From Rostratula benghalensis (lineage: Eukaryota > Chordata > Aves > Charadriiformes > Rostratulidae), in contig VXAI01000161.1 of the NCBI GenBank assembly GCA_013399305.1, forward strand, positions 668,075 through 732,074: a stretch of 64,000 bases of DNA. Reading direction: 5' to 3'. Both the position numbers and the translations under genes were made by a program. Under the pieces are notes generated by a model, which was not told the origin of the DNA, searched no databases, and saw only the letters and a list, made by a program, of their open reading frames with translations. Shown here in pieces: positions 11,513 to 22,589 of this stretch. Numbering within the stretch: the first letter of the stretch is position 1; each line of letters opens with the position of its first letter.

Positions 11513-12440
11513 TATAATTATACAAAAAGCTTTGGAAATATTTTAGATGTACTCTTGTATAGTCATCTGCTTGTGTGATGAACTTGGTGTAGAAATTAAT
11601 CTCCTTAAGATCCAACTTTGCATTTCTGTCCTCAGTTGTTTAAACTTCTTAAGAAATTTTTACAGCATGAAGGTGTCTAATGTAGTTTGGAATCTAAGGC
11701 CAGATATTCAATTCTAGACTGATTTGGATTTCCTTATTCTCTTTTCTTTTGAAGAATTTAAGATTTTGTTTCTACTTCCATCATAGTAGCTTTACTATTA
11801 CAAGTAACATAAAAGCAAAATGATCAATATTACAATACCAGCCCCTATACACTATATTAGCAATATAAACTTAAAAACAGTGTTCAAGTAGCGTACGTCC
11901 CACCTACTTGCAGTAGTTTTTACACAACAGTAATTGCAATTTGTTTCCAGTTTCAGGTAATATCAATTCAAGATTGCACACAGACAAGAGTCTTTGAAGA
12001 TTTCCAGGACCGATAATTCAAACTAAATGGGTTCCTGAGTATTTGGGCTTGAATATAGATCCTTGGCTTGCTATGTTTGACCAGAGGTTCTTTTAGGTAG
12101 TTAATTTACCATTCTAGTTTTCAGAAAGGATCCACTTTTACATCTGTGAAGCACCACTGATGCTATGGGTGACTGCTAAATAAGAGCATAAAGCTAACAC
12201 GAAACAAAAGTTAAAATTGTGTGATACATGAAAAAACCCAGCTGCTCAGCTGCTGAATTTATGGGATTGTGCCAGAAATGCACAGAGGATTTGAGGGAAT
12301 TCTTATGATTTGTTTCCTTTAGATTTTATAGAACAGGTATTACCCAGGGAACTTTCCTCCAGTAATTGCTCTTTAAAATTGCTTTATGAAATCACTACAC
12401 TTCTGTTCAATAAGTGTGGGTCAGGACCTAGTTATTTCTG
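11513..12440. other. Unassigned AT-rich stretch
   Basis: No recognised element or exon. Confidence 0.45.
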
Positions 12441-12850
12441 CAAGTCTGACAGGCTTTGAAATAGTGTTCGTAGTATGCGAATCCAGCATGAAGTGGGAGT
12501 GAATTGCAAACTCCTTCAATATCCAGAAGTACTAGGTAAAATCCCTTTTGTGAATGATGCACAAAATTACTCACCTGTAGCTACTGAAGTTACTTACTCA
12601 CCTGTAACTATTGAAGTTCTTACTACTGCAGAACTTGAGCTTGGGAGGAACAGCCAAAGGTTCTGAGATAAAAGGGCAGAGCCTTCATTTAGAGAACTGC
12701 TGAGTAGGTAAGCTGTCCACAAGCCATGTGATAGGTTAAACCTGGGAAAGGATGTTCTACTATCTTGTGAGCTAGCAAGAACTCTGTGTTCTCTCTTTGA
12801 ATAAAACAGTGGGCTGAATCCTTGTAGCCTAGTAATTACAAAGTTGTCAA
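12441..12850 (+). other. Possible old LTR-like segment with a 27-bp tandem duplication
   Basis: Two 27-bp units (12567-12593 and 12594-12620), each opening TTACTCACCTGTA, lie side by side. Downstream are a TATA-like GATAAAAGG (near 12667) and, about 135 bp later, GAATAAAAC (near 12800), a spacing compatible with promoter and poly(A) signal of an LTR. I do not recognise the family and saw no paired ends, so this is a weak suggestion. A 63-codon frame across it repeats the nonapeptide YSPVATEVT / YSPVTIEVL only because 27 is a multiple of three. Confidence 0.25.
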
Positions 12851-12855
12851 TGCTA

Positions 12856-12992
12856 GGATCATAAAATGGTTAGAGTTAGAGGGGACCTTAAAGATCATCA
12901 AGTTCCAAACCCCTGCTGTGGGCAGGGACAACTCCCAACAGGTTGCTCAAAGCCCCATCCAGGCCTCACCTTGAACACTTCCAGAGATGGGC
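12856..12992 (-). mobile_element. CR1 retrotransposon, 3'-end fragment
   Basis: Minus-strand CR1 3' end: GGATCATAAAATGGTTAGAG, then GGGGACCTTAAAGATCATC, then the GGGCAGGGACAACTCCC and CCTTGAACACTTCCAGAGATGG blocks. About 137 bp remain. The GGTTAGAGT variant pairs it with the copy at 42.0 kb. Confidence 0.93.
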
Positions 12993-13784
12993 CAAACTGG
13001 TGATGAGCTTTGCACAACTTTTCAAGCCTTCAGGACTTTGATATGTTTAACCATGTCATCAGTTTTCTAATGACCAGGTAATTATTAACCAATCTCTTAG
13101 TTTTAATTTAGCTTTATATTATCATGTGGTATAATTTTTCTATGGATGGTAGTAGAAAGCAATTACTCTGTATAGAAGGAAATATTTATCATGCTAGCAC
13201 TAGTGGTAGTATAAAATAATACAGGTTATCCTATGACAGCAACAGCCTTGAAGGTGACACAGTGCAGTGTAGAAAGGCACAGGCATATGATGTTAAAGGG
13301 GTGGCACAGGATGGCATAGAAGATGCCAGAGCTTTAAAGAGCTCACTGTTGGTCAGTTAAGAAAGTGTGGGCTTGATTGCTGGGCAAAAAAGTCAATAAA
13401 GAAAAACAAAAATAGTTACCCAGCATATGTAAGACGCTCCATAACTTTGCCTGTAAAGTAAAATTTCAATGAAGAGGAGCAAAGCCTTTAACAGTAATTT
13501 CATTGTTATTGTCTCGTTCTGTGATAACTAAATCTGGCCTAATAATCATTTAACTTTCAATTCCACAAAAAAAAATCTTTGGCATTGCATACAAAAGTGT
13601 GTTTCCTTCTTTATGTAACAAGGGTTTTGGTGTAACATCCTCAGTTCCATCCAAACGTTGCACTTAACAGATTTCAGAGGAGCTGTGTTGATGTGTAACA
13701 ATGAGGAGATTCATTTGCATTGTTAGAACTCTTCCAGAGCTTGCAGTGTCAGAAGCTGACTTCTGCTGTTGACAATCAAAGTTG
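12993..13784. other. Unassigned stretch
   Basis: No element identified. A segment at 13230-13345, somewhat richer in G and C, with several GGCACAGG/GGTGGCACAGG-like words, may be an unrecognised repeat. Confidence 0.4.
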
Positions 13785-14014
13785 TCCCTCGCTACAGGGT
13801 GGACATTGAGGTGCTGGAGTCTATCCAGAGAAGGGAAATTAAACTAGTGAGGGGTTTGGAGAACAAATCTTATGAGAAGGGGCTGAGGGAGCTGGGATTG
13901 TTCAGCCTGGAGAACAGGAGGTTGAGGAGAGACCTCACTCTCTAAAGCTACCTGAAGGGAGGATGTAACAGTGCGGGTCTTTTCTCCCAAGGAACAGGCA
14001 ATAGGACTAGGAGA
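13785..14014 (+). mobile_element. CR1 retrotransposon, internal fragment lacking the 3' end
   Basis: Plus-strand CR1 ORF2 C-terminal region. It begins at the GACATTGAGGTGCTGGAG block and runs through GAGAACAAATCTTATGAGAA and TTCAGCCTGGAGAACAGGAG, and stops after CAATAGGACTAGGAG. The last part of ORF2 and the 3' UTR are absent, so the fragment lost its 3' side after insertion. Confidence 0.9.
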
Positions 14015-15224
14015 TTTAGATTATTTATTTCAGATGTCTTTCCTGTGACCAATTCTGTATTTGCTTCTGCTGACACTTTTGACCTTTCCATTATTATCCC
14101 ATTTTCATCATAAAGTCTGTACAACACATTACTATGGTAGAATGATAAGTAATTTCTCTGATACAGATATCTCTAGACACTCTGCTTTTAATTAATATGG
14201 GATATGGGAGATAAAACGTAACACTGAATATATTTGCAACTGTGAGAGCTGTTTAAAAAACATAAATACTTAAACAAATATGAGCATATAGTGGTAACTT
14301 TCAGTTACTCCAAGGTGTGGGTGGTGCATGATAAAGCTTTCAATGTGCAATGTTCGGAAAATGTGTTCATGTGTTTTTTCCACAATTATTGTTGAGGAAG
14401 AAAAAAAAAAAAAAAAAGAACAAAACCATTTCAGGAAGGACAGTTAGCACACAAATATATTGTGACAAATTACCATCTTTCTGCAAGTCTTTATTTTGAA
14501 CAGAAAGTGAAAGCTGTGAAAGAAAAAGTGTATCAACTTAGCCAAATGAGTGGTTTCTGAATAATATTCATTCCACAGTAGATTTACATTAAATGCTACA
14601 CCTCTGCATTGCGTGTCAAAGTCTTGCCTTTGTTCAGATTTTTAGATATTTTGAAAAGTTTAGAGGCTTTGTCTAAGCTTTCCTTAATTGACAAGCGAGA
14701 TAAAATAGAAGAGATGAACACTGTTCATTTTCAGCTGGCAGAACTCCTGAATACTGCTTTCTTTCTCAGCAGAATGGGTTGGCAGCAGAATGAGAAAGGG
14801 ACTAGAGGGATCTAGACAATACAGGCAGAGAAAGGACTCTTGAATAGAGAATATAATGAAACTATAAAACACCTTTTTTAGGTCTTAAAAGACATTGCAC
14901 TTATTAAAACACTTCATAAGTTGCAGTATCCATTTTCTATTCTTTTTTTCAGTATAATGCATAATAAATTAATTTGCTTACGTAACTGTTATGATACATT
15001 CAGTAAAATTTGTTGATGTAGCAGCAGCAGCCTCTAGAAGCAGTATATCCATATTACTGAATTCTGAGGCTCAAACTAATTACTGGGAAACACAGTAAAT
15101 TGTTCCAGTGACATGCCTACTCCCTGACTCTGCTGTCATGATATATCAGAATGGTGATCCATTGCACAGATGCAGCAGCTCACAGAAGTTTGGAAGCACC
15201 AGCATTTGTTACCGAATGAGTATC
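14015..15224. other. Unassigned AT-rich stretch
   Basis: It contains an A17 run (near 14400-14416). Frames at 14609-14872 on both strands have no recognisable motif. No repeat family identified. Confidence 0.45.
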
Positions 15225-15579
15225 AAATGAGGGGAGACCTCATCCCTCTCTACAACTACTTGAAAGAGCATTGTAGAGACATTGGTGCTGGTCTCTTCTC
15301 ACAGGGAATTAGCAATAGAATGAGAGGGAATGGCTTCAAGGTACAACAGGGTAGGTTTAGGCTGAATATTAGGGAAGAATTTTTCCCAGAAAGAGTGGAC
15401 AGAGAGTGGAATAGGCTGCCCAGGGAGGTGGTTCAGTCCCCATCCCTGAATGTATTTGTTTAAGAGCCATTTAAATGTGGTGTTGGAGGATCTGGTGTAG
15501 GGGAGAACTTTGTAGAGTGGGGCTGATGGTTGGACTTGATGATCCCAAGAGTCTTTTCCAACCTGAATGATTCTATGAA
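15225..15579 (+). mobile_element. CR1 retrotransposon, 3'-end fragment
   Basis: Plus-strand copy. Translation gives [27 protein letters not shown], then [15 protein letters not shown] and [14 protein letters not shown], ended by TAA. The 3' UTR follows with GGATCTGGTGTAGGGGAG, AACTTTGTAGAGTGG and TTGGACTTGATGATCCC, and ends ATTCTATGAAT. The local frame is open for about 80 codons. It is of the same 3' UTR type as 665-1755 and 18419-18713. Confidence 0.95.
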
Positions 15580-17649
15580 TGTTGAAGTCACATCCTAGTG
15601 TTTCACTTCAATTCTGCACAGTAATTCACCAACATCCACTGAATATAAATAATGAACTTGATATAAAAATTAATTTACTCTTTTATTACCAGAATTTTGG
15701 GGGTTTTTTAATATACTTTTATTATAAGGAGGTGTGTGGGAGGAGAAACAATTTGTTATCCTGGTACTTAAATGTAGGTTTCTGGACAGCTTTACCCCAT
15801 CATTTCTATAAACTGTGTTTCATTAACATTAAGGATTTTTGGCAGACACTTCATCTGAATATCCCCACAAAGCATTGGATTGCATCCTCCCCCCAAGATC
15901 ACTCACTTTCAGATCTATCTAATATGATGTGTAATCAACTGACCTAGAGGTCAGACACTTCTGAAAAGGGTGGTCCATCTCCATCAGCTTCCATTTATCA
16001 GGGCTCTGTGAACATGTAATGTGATGAGCTACTTTAAATCTGGAAGGAAACTAACCCAGGTGGGAGGGGATCTTTAGTAATCCAGCCTTATGTCTAGTAG
16101 TATGGATTGAATACCTACTATATTAAAGGATATTGTACGTATAAACATTGATTTATTGACGAGTGAAAGATAGTTCTTTATTTTTTTTGAGATGCAGCTC
16201 AAGTCTTTAGTAAACTTATCAAGTTCAGCAATTTTTATTCTGAAAAAAAAGATGCATAAGAACAGTGCTCATAAAATACTACTGAAATAGGCAGAATGTG
16301 TTGCACTGCAGCCTCACACCTGAATGCCTGATAAGCACATCCTAAAAATGTCAAAATCTTACGCTGAAGGCTGGAATAGCTTCAGGCATCCTGCAGCATT
16401 TTGGGAAAAGCCATAGAGAGGTAGATGGAAATACTTGCATATAATTACAAGTTACAAAATTAAATAGTTATGTAACAAGATTAGTTAATAATAAATGTAC
16501 TATTTTTAATCTAGTGAGTATGGCTATTACAGTTTATTTATGTGTTTAGGTATTTTATTTAATAAATGTATATAAGATATCAACATTTCTGAAAAACCTT
16601 TTGTTTAGAGATTTAAAAACAAAACAAAACCACAGCTCACTAAAAATTGCAACTAGCCTTTTTGATTGGTGATAAAACATGCTTACTGAAATCAGACATT
16701 TCAAAGTGTTGGGTTCTTTTCCTCATGATGTTTTGCTTTCTTGTATCCTGCTTTTTTCATCTTCTAAAAATATTGAAATAAAGGATCTGTATCTGAGGCA
16801 TTGAATTAAAAATAATTGGGGCCTTATAAACCTGTGATAATGACCAAAGGGGAACAAAAAAAGATCAAAAGATGTGAAAATCACTATCAGGCAACAAAAA
16901 TAACTTTGCACATTTAGTATTTAACATCAACAAGAATGTTAATGAGTTGATAAATAATTAAATTATCTGCTTGTCAGAAAAAATAAAAAACCCCTCTAAA
17001 TAAAAAAAAGAGATAAAGCCCGGTCTTACCTAAGAATATTAAAAAAATAATATGAAATTAAATAGTCATAATGATGATGTGAGAGTTCACACAGCAGTTC
17101 TTTACCTTTTTTTCTTTTTTTTAGTACATAAAGGATGAATAGATATTAATTGGAGAAGAGAGGGGAAAATAGATTGTAGTACAAATGCATTTAAATATTG
17201 TTTCATGAAAAATAATATATGTTTGATCCAAAATAGAATAGCTGACAAAATTATATAAGATAATATTTACTATTGTGTTCTCTCCAGGCTTATAAAGCAC
17301 TTTAGTGTTTGCTAGCCAGAAAGACAGTAATTACTAACATAAAAAATACAAATCAATAACATGAAGAAGTTCTTGGTGGTGGTGATATACATATTCCCTG
17401 TATCTGTTTAATTTTAAGAAAGGCAGAAATGTGTAAGTTGGAGACTTGTTGACCACGTAACCATTTACCAATTAGTTAATTATTAACAAATACACAACAT
17501 TATTGTAGGGTTTGAGGGAGAATAAAATAACCCTAGCAAGCTCCATACCTGTGTTGAAGGTGACTGCTCATTTTAGCAGCCACAGATTTAAGAAGTGAGC
17601 TTGTGAGCATTGACTGAAGGAAAATACGAGACACGGGTCTAGACACTGA
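15580..17649. other. Unassigned AT-rich stretch
   Basis: About 2 kb without a recognised transposon or exon. A 122-codon frame at 15579-15947 has no recognisable motif. The segment 16440-17300 is especially AT-rich. Confidence 0.45.
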
Positions 17650-18020
17650 AACTCAGAGATTGATATAGGGTTGGAAGGGAGCCCTTGAGATCATCCAGTC
17701 CAACCCCCTGCCAAAGCAGGTCCACCCAGAGCAGATTCCACAGGAACATGTCCAGGTGGGTTTGAATGTCTGCAGAGATGGAGACTCCACCACCTCTCTG
17801 GGTAGCCTGTTCCAGGGTTCTGTCACCCTCAAAGGAATGAAGTTCTTTTTCATGTTTAGGTGGAATTTTGTTCAAGTTTGTGCCTGTTACTTCTTGTCCT
17901 GTCACTGAGCAACACTGAAAAAAGACTGGCCCCATCCTCCTGACACCCACCCTTAAAGGGTATAAGCATTGATAACATCCCCCCTTAGTATTCTCTTTTC
18001 CAGGCTAAAAAAGACCCAAG
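17650..18020 (-). mobile_element. CR1 retrotransposon, 3'-end fragment
   Basis: Minus-strand CR1 with a decayed terminal unit (CTCAGAGATTGATATAGGG) followed by well-preserved body: GATCATCCAGTCCAACCCCC, CAGGTCCACCCAGAGCAG, GAGACTCCACCACCTCTCTG. Minus translation around 17653-17853 gives [19 protein letters not shown]. It continues through the CCCCATCCTCCTGACACCCA block to the TTTTCCAGGCTAAA block near 18010. About 370 bp. Confidence 0.95.
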
Positions 18021-18418
18021 TCTGAAACTCAAATGTTTTATTTGTAAAAAAATATTACATTAGTTCTTGGTATGGCTTTGGCACAGAGCTCTCTCTCTAA
18101 TTAATCCCTGGTAGGACTGAAGGTTTAGCATGGGCAATCTTTCCTGTTTACCTGCAGCCACCCTGTTTTGACAGTTGCGTAACCTCCACCATGTAGAGGC
18201 TTCTTTGTGAGCCCAAGACCTAGAGAATGGGTCTCCAGACCCCCTAGTTCAAGCTGGAACTTGATTCATATTGCTCTTCACCAATTTACTTTGAAGTACA
18301 TGTATTTAGTACATACACTATGTCCCATTGTATTAAGTACCATGACATGAATTTTTCTCACCTAATTTTAGATATCAGACAGTTCTTCAGTCCATATACA
18401 GTCTAAAGACAACAAAAT
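18021..18418. other. Unassigned spacer between two CR1 copies
   Basis: No element or exon recognised; mixed base composition. Confidence 0.4.
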
Positions 18419-18713
18419 CTCTCTTCTTAAAGGTAACTAGTGATAGAATGAGAAGAAATGGCTTCAAGCTGCAACAGGGCAGATTTAGACTTTAGAATTT
18501 CTTAGGAAAAAAATCTTCCCAGAAAGAGTGGTCAGACACTGAAATAGGCTGCCCAGGGAAGTGGTTGAGTTCCCATCCCTGGATGTGTTTCAGAGTCATT
18601 TAGGTGTGGTGTTAAGGGATCTGGTGTAGGAGAGAACTTTGTAGAGTGGGGGTTGACGGTTGGACTCGATGATCCCAAAGGTTTTTTCCAACCTGAATGA
18701 TTCTATGATTCTA
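18419..18713 (+). mobile_element. CR1 retrotransposon, 3'-end fragment
   Basis: Plus-strand copy beginning in the ORF2 C-terminus (AACTAGTGATAGAATGAG, GGCTTCAAGCTGCAACAGGG), then AATAGGCTGCCCAGGGAAGT. The 3' UTR has GGATCTGGTGTAGGAGAG and TTGGACTCGATGATCCC and ends ATTCTATGATTCT. Frame disrupted. Third member of the subfamily seen at 0.7 and 15.2 kb. Confidence 0.95.
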
Positions 18714-20631
18714 AACCAGTCAGATTTAAGGTGATAACACCCTAAAGGTGTGTGGTGTGGTGGTGTTTTGCCTTGTACAGGTTGCTCTGAGTGTTTATAT
18801 CTTAAGTTTTGTCAGCATCAGTTGTGCGGAAAAATCAGTACAGTTATTTAAAATTATATTTCACTTTTAGGTGAGGACATGCACATCCTTTCCTACCTGA
18901 AGTCAGTCTGAAACAAAAAATAATTAGTAAACTACTAACCTAGGAAGCCATTTAAGGAGTTCTGAAATTTAACCTGAAATGTTTTCTAAATTTATGCATG
19001 TGAATGACTATACTTATACACACACAAAAGACTCTTTTATACATAGTAATTTTTAAATAACAGTTTAGCGAAGGCACAAATCAGTTAAGACTGATTTTTT
19101 GGGGACAAAATATGCTTTTGTACTCCCTTTGTTTCCAATTTATTTTCAATTGCATCGCTTCAAAATGAGCTTCGATCAATCCATTAGCAGTTTGTGCAAA
19201 TACTGGTTTTATTTAAAAAATATATCTTTGTAAACAAGCCACTTAATAGTGAAATTGTCAGTAGGATCCTTAACAAACCAACAGAACAAACCCACCTAGT
19301 TCTTGCTGCTTTGATGCATTGCCTTTTAGGTTCCCATTTTTACACTGCAGAAGTAAGAATTACTAGGAAAAAAAATATTCATACTTTCAAATTTCAAATA
19401 AGTTTCAAAATTTCTAGGGGTTTTTAGCTTTTCTTTTTTCATTTTTTTTCCTTTCTCTTACATACATTTTCTCTCCTTTGTCCCACTGATTGTGAATAAC
19501 ATGTTTTCAGGTGAAAAATCATGAAGGAGACTAATCAGATGTCACTGGGCGTTAGTTGTCAATTCAGGTTGATTGTGATGTCAATGGGATACTTCAAAAC
19601 AGAAAGCCTAGCAACTTAGAAATAAATGGGTTTTTTGGGGTTTTTTTTTGTTGTTTGTTTGTTTGTTTCATTCCCAGGTCTTCTCTGGCTTGTTTATTAA
19701 TGTGCATAATCATTAGAGGGAAAAAAAAAAAAAAAAAGGAAAGGATTAAAAGGTCATTGCTCTTTGTCTATTCAGTACTGAAGTACTCCATAACTGCATT
19801 TTCACTTTAGCCTTAAGACTTTGAAATCAGTAAGTGAAGGATTGGAACACACAGAACTCTGGCGTGCCACCAGCCTTCTTTGTAGCAAGACTTGTTGATC
19901 CAAAACCAGCTGCACTTTCATTAAGTGTTTGCACAGAGCCAAGCAAGGCAGAAGAGTTAAAATGTAATGAAAAAGTGAAATTATGACCTCCATTACAAAA
20001 TGATCACCTGAGAGAAGGAGTAGTCTTCTGCTCTTGCAGTGACATTCACTGACATTCATTCTGTATCTGAAAGTAATAGAATTTTAGAATAAAACTGAAG
20101 TTACATCGTGTATTTGCAACTGTTTGATGCTTTTGGAGGACACAATGCAAAGAGACAGTGGCCCTAACTTCAAAGCTTTGGTAGTTTTGGACAACATCAG
20201 GTCTTTCTCTGGTCAAACATGAGGTAACTCTTCTGAGATGCATAAATATTTAAAACAAATGCAGTAATGAATTCTCATAAAACTGAAGTTACAGTTTAAA
20301 AAGTAGTTAATTATTTGCAGTCACCTAATGTGACCTATGTCAAATAATTTTGCCTGTTCCCAAGAGTCTATAAAAATGAGTTAATCAAAATTGGAATTTT
20401 TCTGCGACCTTATTATGTTATCATAAATTCTGTCAAACAATATCTTTTTGTTACAACTTCAGTATGTTGGGCATATATATATTCAGCAATACAAAATGTT
20501 AGAATAGCTGAACATCATATACTCCAGATGGTTCCTCCTACACAAATACTGTGGAAATTCCATCATACATATTGTAGATGAGTCAAAATAAAGGCCTTAT
20601 ATTGTGGTGAGAACTCTTAGTCATTATATTC
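18714..20631. other. Unassigned AT-rich stretch with T/G island
   Basis: It contains a G/T low-complexity island (19627-19670, TTTTGGGG then (GTTT)n) and an A17 run (near 19722-19737). Frames in 19194-20243 carry no recognisable motif. Confidence 0.45.
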
Positions 20632-20850
20632 TCTGGAAAGAGAGCTGGGCATGCTGGAGATTTCTGCAGAGCATTGATGATAATTTCTTGACATGGGTGG
20701 TGGAGTAACCACGGAGGAGAAGTGCCCTGCTGGACCTTGCACTGGCAAAGATGGTCTGGTTGGATGGTCTCGTTGGGGATGTGAAGGTCAGGAGCAGCCT
20801 TGGCTGCAGTGACCATGAGACGGTGGAGATCAGGATCCTGCACTGACAAA
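20632..20850 (+). mobile_element. Older CR1, linker between endonuclease and RT, left half
   Basis: Plus-strand CR1 ORF2 sequence from the region between APE endonuclease and reverse transcriptase. Blocks seen: GGTGGTGGAG (20697), CCTGCTGGACCTTGCACTGG, then GGGGATGTGAAGGTCAGGAG and GCAGTGACCATGAGACGGTG, a decayed form of a GDVKV...LGCSDHEMVE stretch. It ends at AGGATCCTG just before a younger CR1 inserts. The right half continues at 21245. Confidence 0.85.
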
Positions 20851-20860
20851 GCATAAAAGC

Positions 20861-21239
20861 ATGGGTCTCTTGGGCTTGGAGAAGAGGAGACTGAGGGGTG
20901 ACCGCATGAATGTTTATAAATATGTATAGGGTGAGTGTCAGGAGGATGGAGCCAGGCTCTTCTCAGTGACGGCCTATGATAGGACAAGGGGCAATGGGTA
21001 CAAGCTGGAACACAGGAGGTTCCATTTAAATATGAGGAAAAACTTCTTCACAGTGAGGGTGATGGAGCACTGGAAGGGGCTGCCCAAAGAGGTGGTGGAG
21101 TCTCCTTCTCGGAGACATTCAAGACCCATCTGGACGCGTTCCTGTGTGACCTGATCTAGGTGGTCCTGCTGTGGCAGGGGGATTGGACTAGATGATCTCT
21201 CAAGGTCCCTTCCAATCCCTGATAGTCTGTGATTCCGTG
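20861..21239 (+). mobile_element. Younger CR1 3' fragment nested in the older CR1
   Basis: Begins ATGGGTCTCTTGGGCTTGGA (ORF2 C-terminus). It runs through GAGGTTCCATTTAAATATG and AACTTCTTCACAGTGAGGG, and ends in the CR1 3' UTR (GATGATCTCTCAAGGTCCC, then GTCTGTGATTCCGTG). A 5-bp direct repeat AAAGC (20856-20860 and 21240-21244) flanks it and is a possible target duplication. Its plus-strand frame gives [20 protein letters not shown]. Confidence 0.88.
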
Positions 21240-21244
21240 AAAGC

Positions 21245-21515
21245 CGGGCAAAAAGTAGAATTATAACCCTGAACTTCAGGAGAGCTGAGTTTGGCCTCTT
21301 CAAAGACCTCCTTTGAAGAATTCCATGAGCTAAGGCTCTAGAAGGAATCAGGGTGCAAGGGAGCTGGCTAATATTTAAGCTTCACTTCCACTAATCTCAA
21401 GATCAGTGCATTCCTAGGAGCAAGAAATCAGGCATGGATGAGCAGGGAACTTCTAGAAAAACTTAGATGGAAGAAGGAATTATATAGAATGTGGAAAAAA
21501 AGAAAAAAATGTGGA
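21245..21515 (+). mobile_element. Older CR1, linker region, right half
   Basis: Continues the element at 20632-20850. CCCTGAACTTCAGGAGAGCT, GGCCTCTTCAAAGACCTCC, then GGCTAATATTTAAGC, GATCAGTGCATTCCTAGGAG and GAAGAAGGAATTATATAG match the next part of the CR1 ORF2 linker in order. The same region, inverted, is found in the minus-strand CR1 at 23.3-23.45 kb. Homology fades at TGGAAAAAAAG. Confidence 0.85.
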
Positions 21516-22589
21516 AAGTCTTGAGATGCATAATCATGTGGTGACACTTCTGTTGTGCCCGTACCAATAAGTTACAGATAAGACCATTTTAGTTTGTGTC
21601 TTTTATCTAAAGTAAGTTTGTATTCAATGAGACTAAAGAAGAAAAATACAGTTCATTGAAAGATGTGTCATATAGACCCCAGATTCTTTTGGCACTGAGT
21701 ATAATGGTAAGACATCAACGAGGGGGGGACAATAACAAAGTGACTATATCCAGATTAGCAAAGAAACGGTGGAATCATGAAGAGATAAAAGTTCAGGTGA
21801 GACTATAGAGCATATATATAGGAGTAAGAAGCTTCATATGCAAAGAAGCTTCATGATATCTCTTTGGTCTTTTTTGAAGCTTGTCCAAGACGACTTTTTT
21901 CATTCTGCTAAAGAATCTGTGAATGTTTTTGAAAAGTATTCCCTACTATGCTTGCTTATTATTTTTTGCTTTGATTTTAATAACAATGTTAGCTCACATC
22001 TGGTAGGGTTCCTTCTGAGCATATGTACAGAATTCTAGCAATAATGTTTCCATAATTGTTCAAAGGGAGTACCTAATAATAGAATAGTTTTACTTTCAGC
22101 ATGTATCAAGTCTGTATAATTAGAAAGGACTTAATTCTGCTTTCATTAGGGAGAATCCTATATAATCAAGCTGTAAACATCTCAAGTGTGCATCATTGCA
22201 GAGCAAAAATTCCATTTCATTCCTCCATCAAGTCCTGTATATATTTGCATGTTGTTGAAATCTTTTATGAAAATCTCTTTTTTTAAAAAAATGCTTAGCT
22301 CATCATTGTGGCTTTGACATTCTAGCAAAATCCACATTTTATGGTTTTTTATTCCATTCAACACATCTAAGAAATATCTAAGGTACTTATTTGTCTCATT
22401 ATTAATGATAGATTGATTGGTCATTGCAATTCTTTGGCCTGAATCTCATCTCTTTTTATTTGAAATAAATTAATAAACATTAACGGTAGGTATAGACAGT
22501 TACATTCCCCTTTGGTATATTGCATTAAAGATTCTAAATACACTAATAAAAAACCTGCTAAAAGAAAGTTACCTTTGTAGATTCCCTTT
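21516..22589. other. Unassigned AT-rich stretch
   Basis: No recognised element. A short duplication AAGAAGCTTCAT occurs near 21827 and 21843. Confidence 0.45.

Noticed and set aside
12475..12666. 63-codon frame with a repeated nonapeptide
   Set aside because: The peptide repeat follows automatically from a 27-bp DNA duplication; no other coding evidence.
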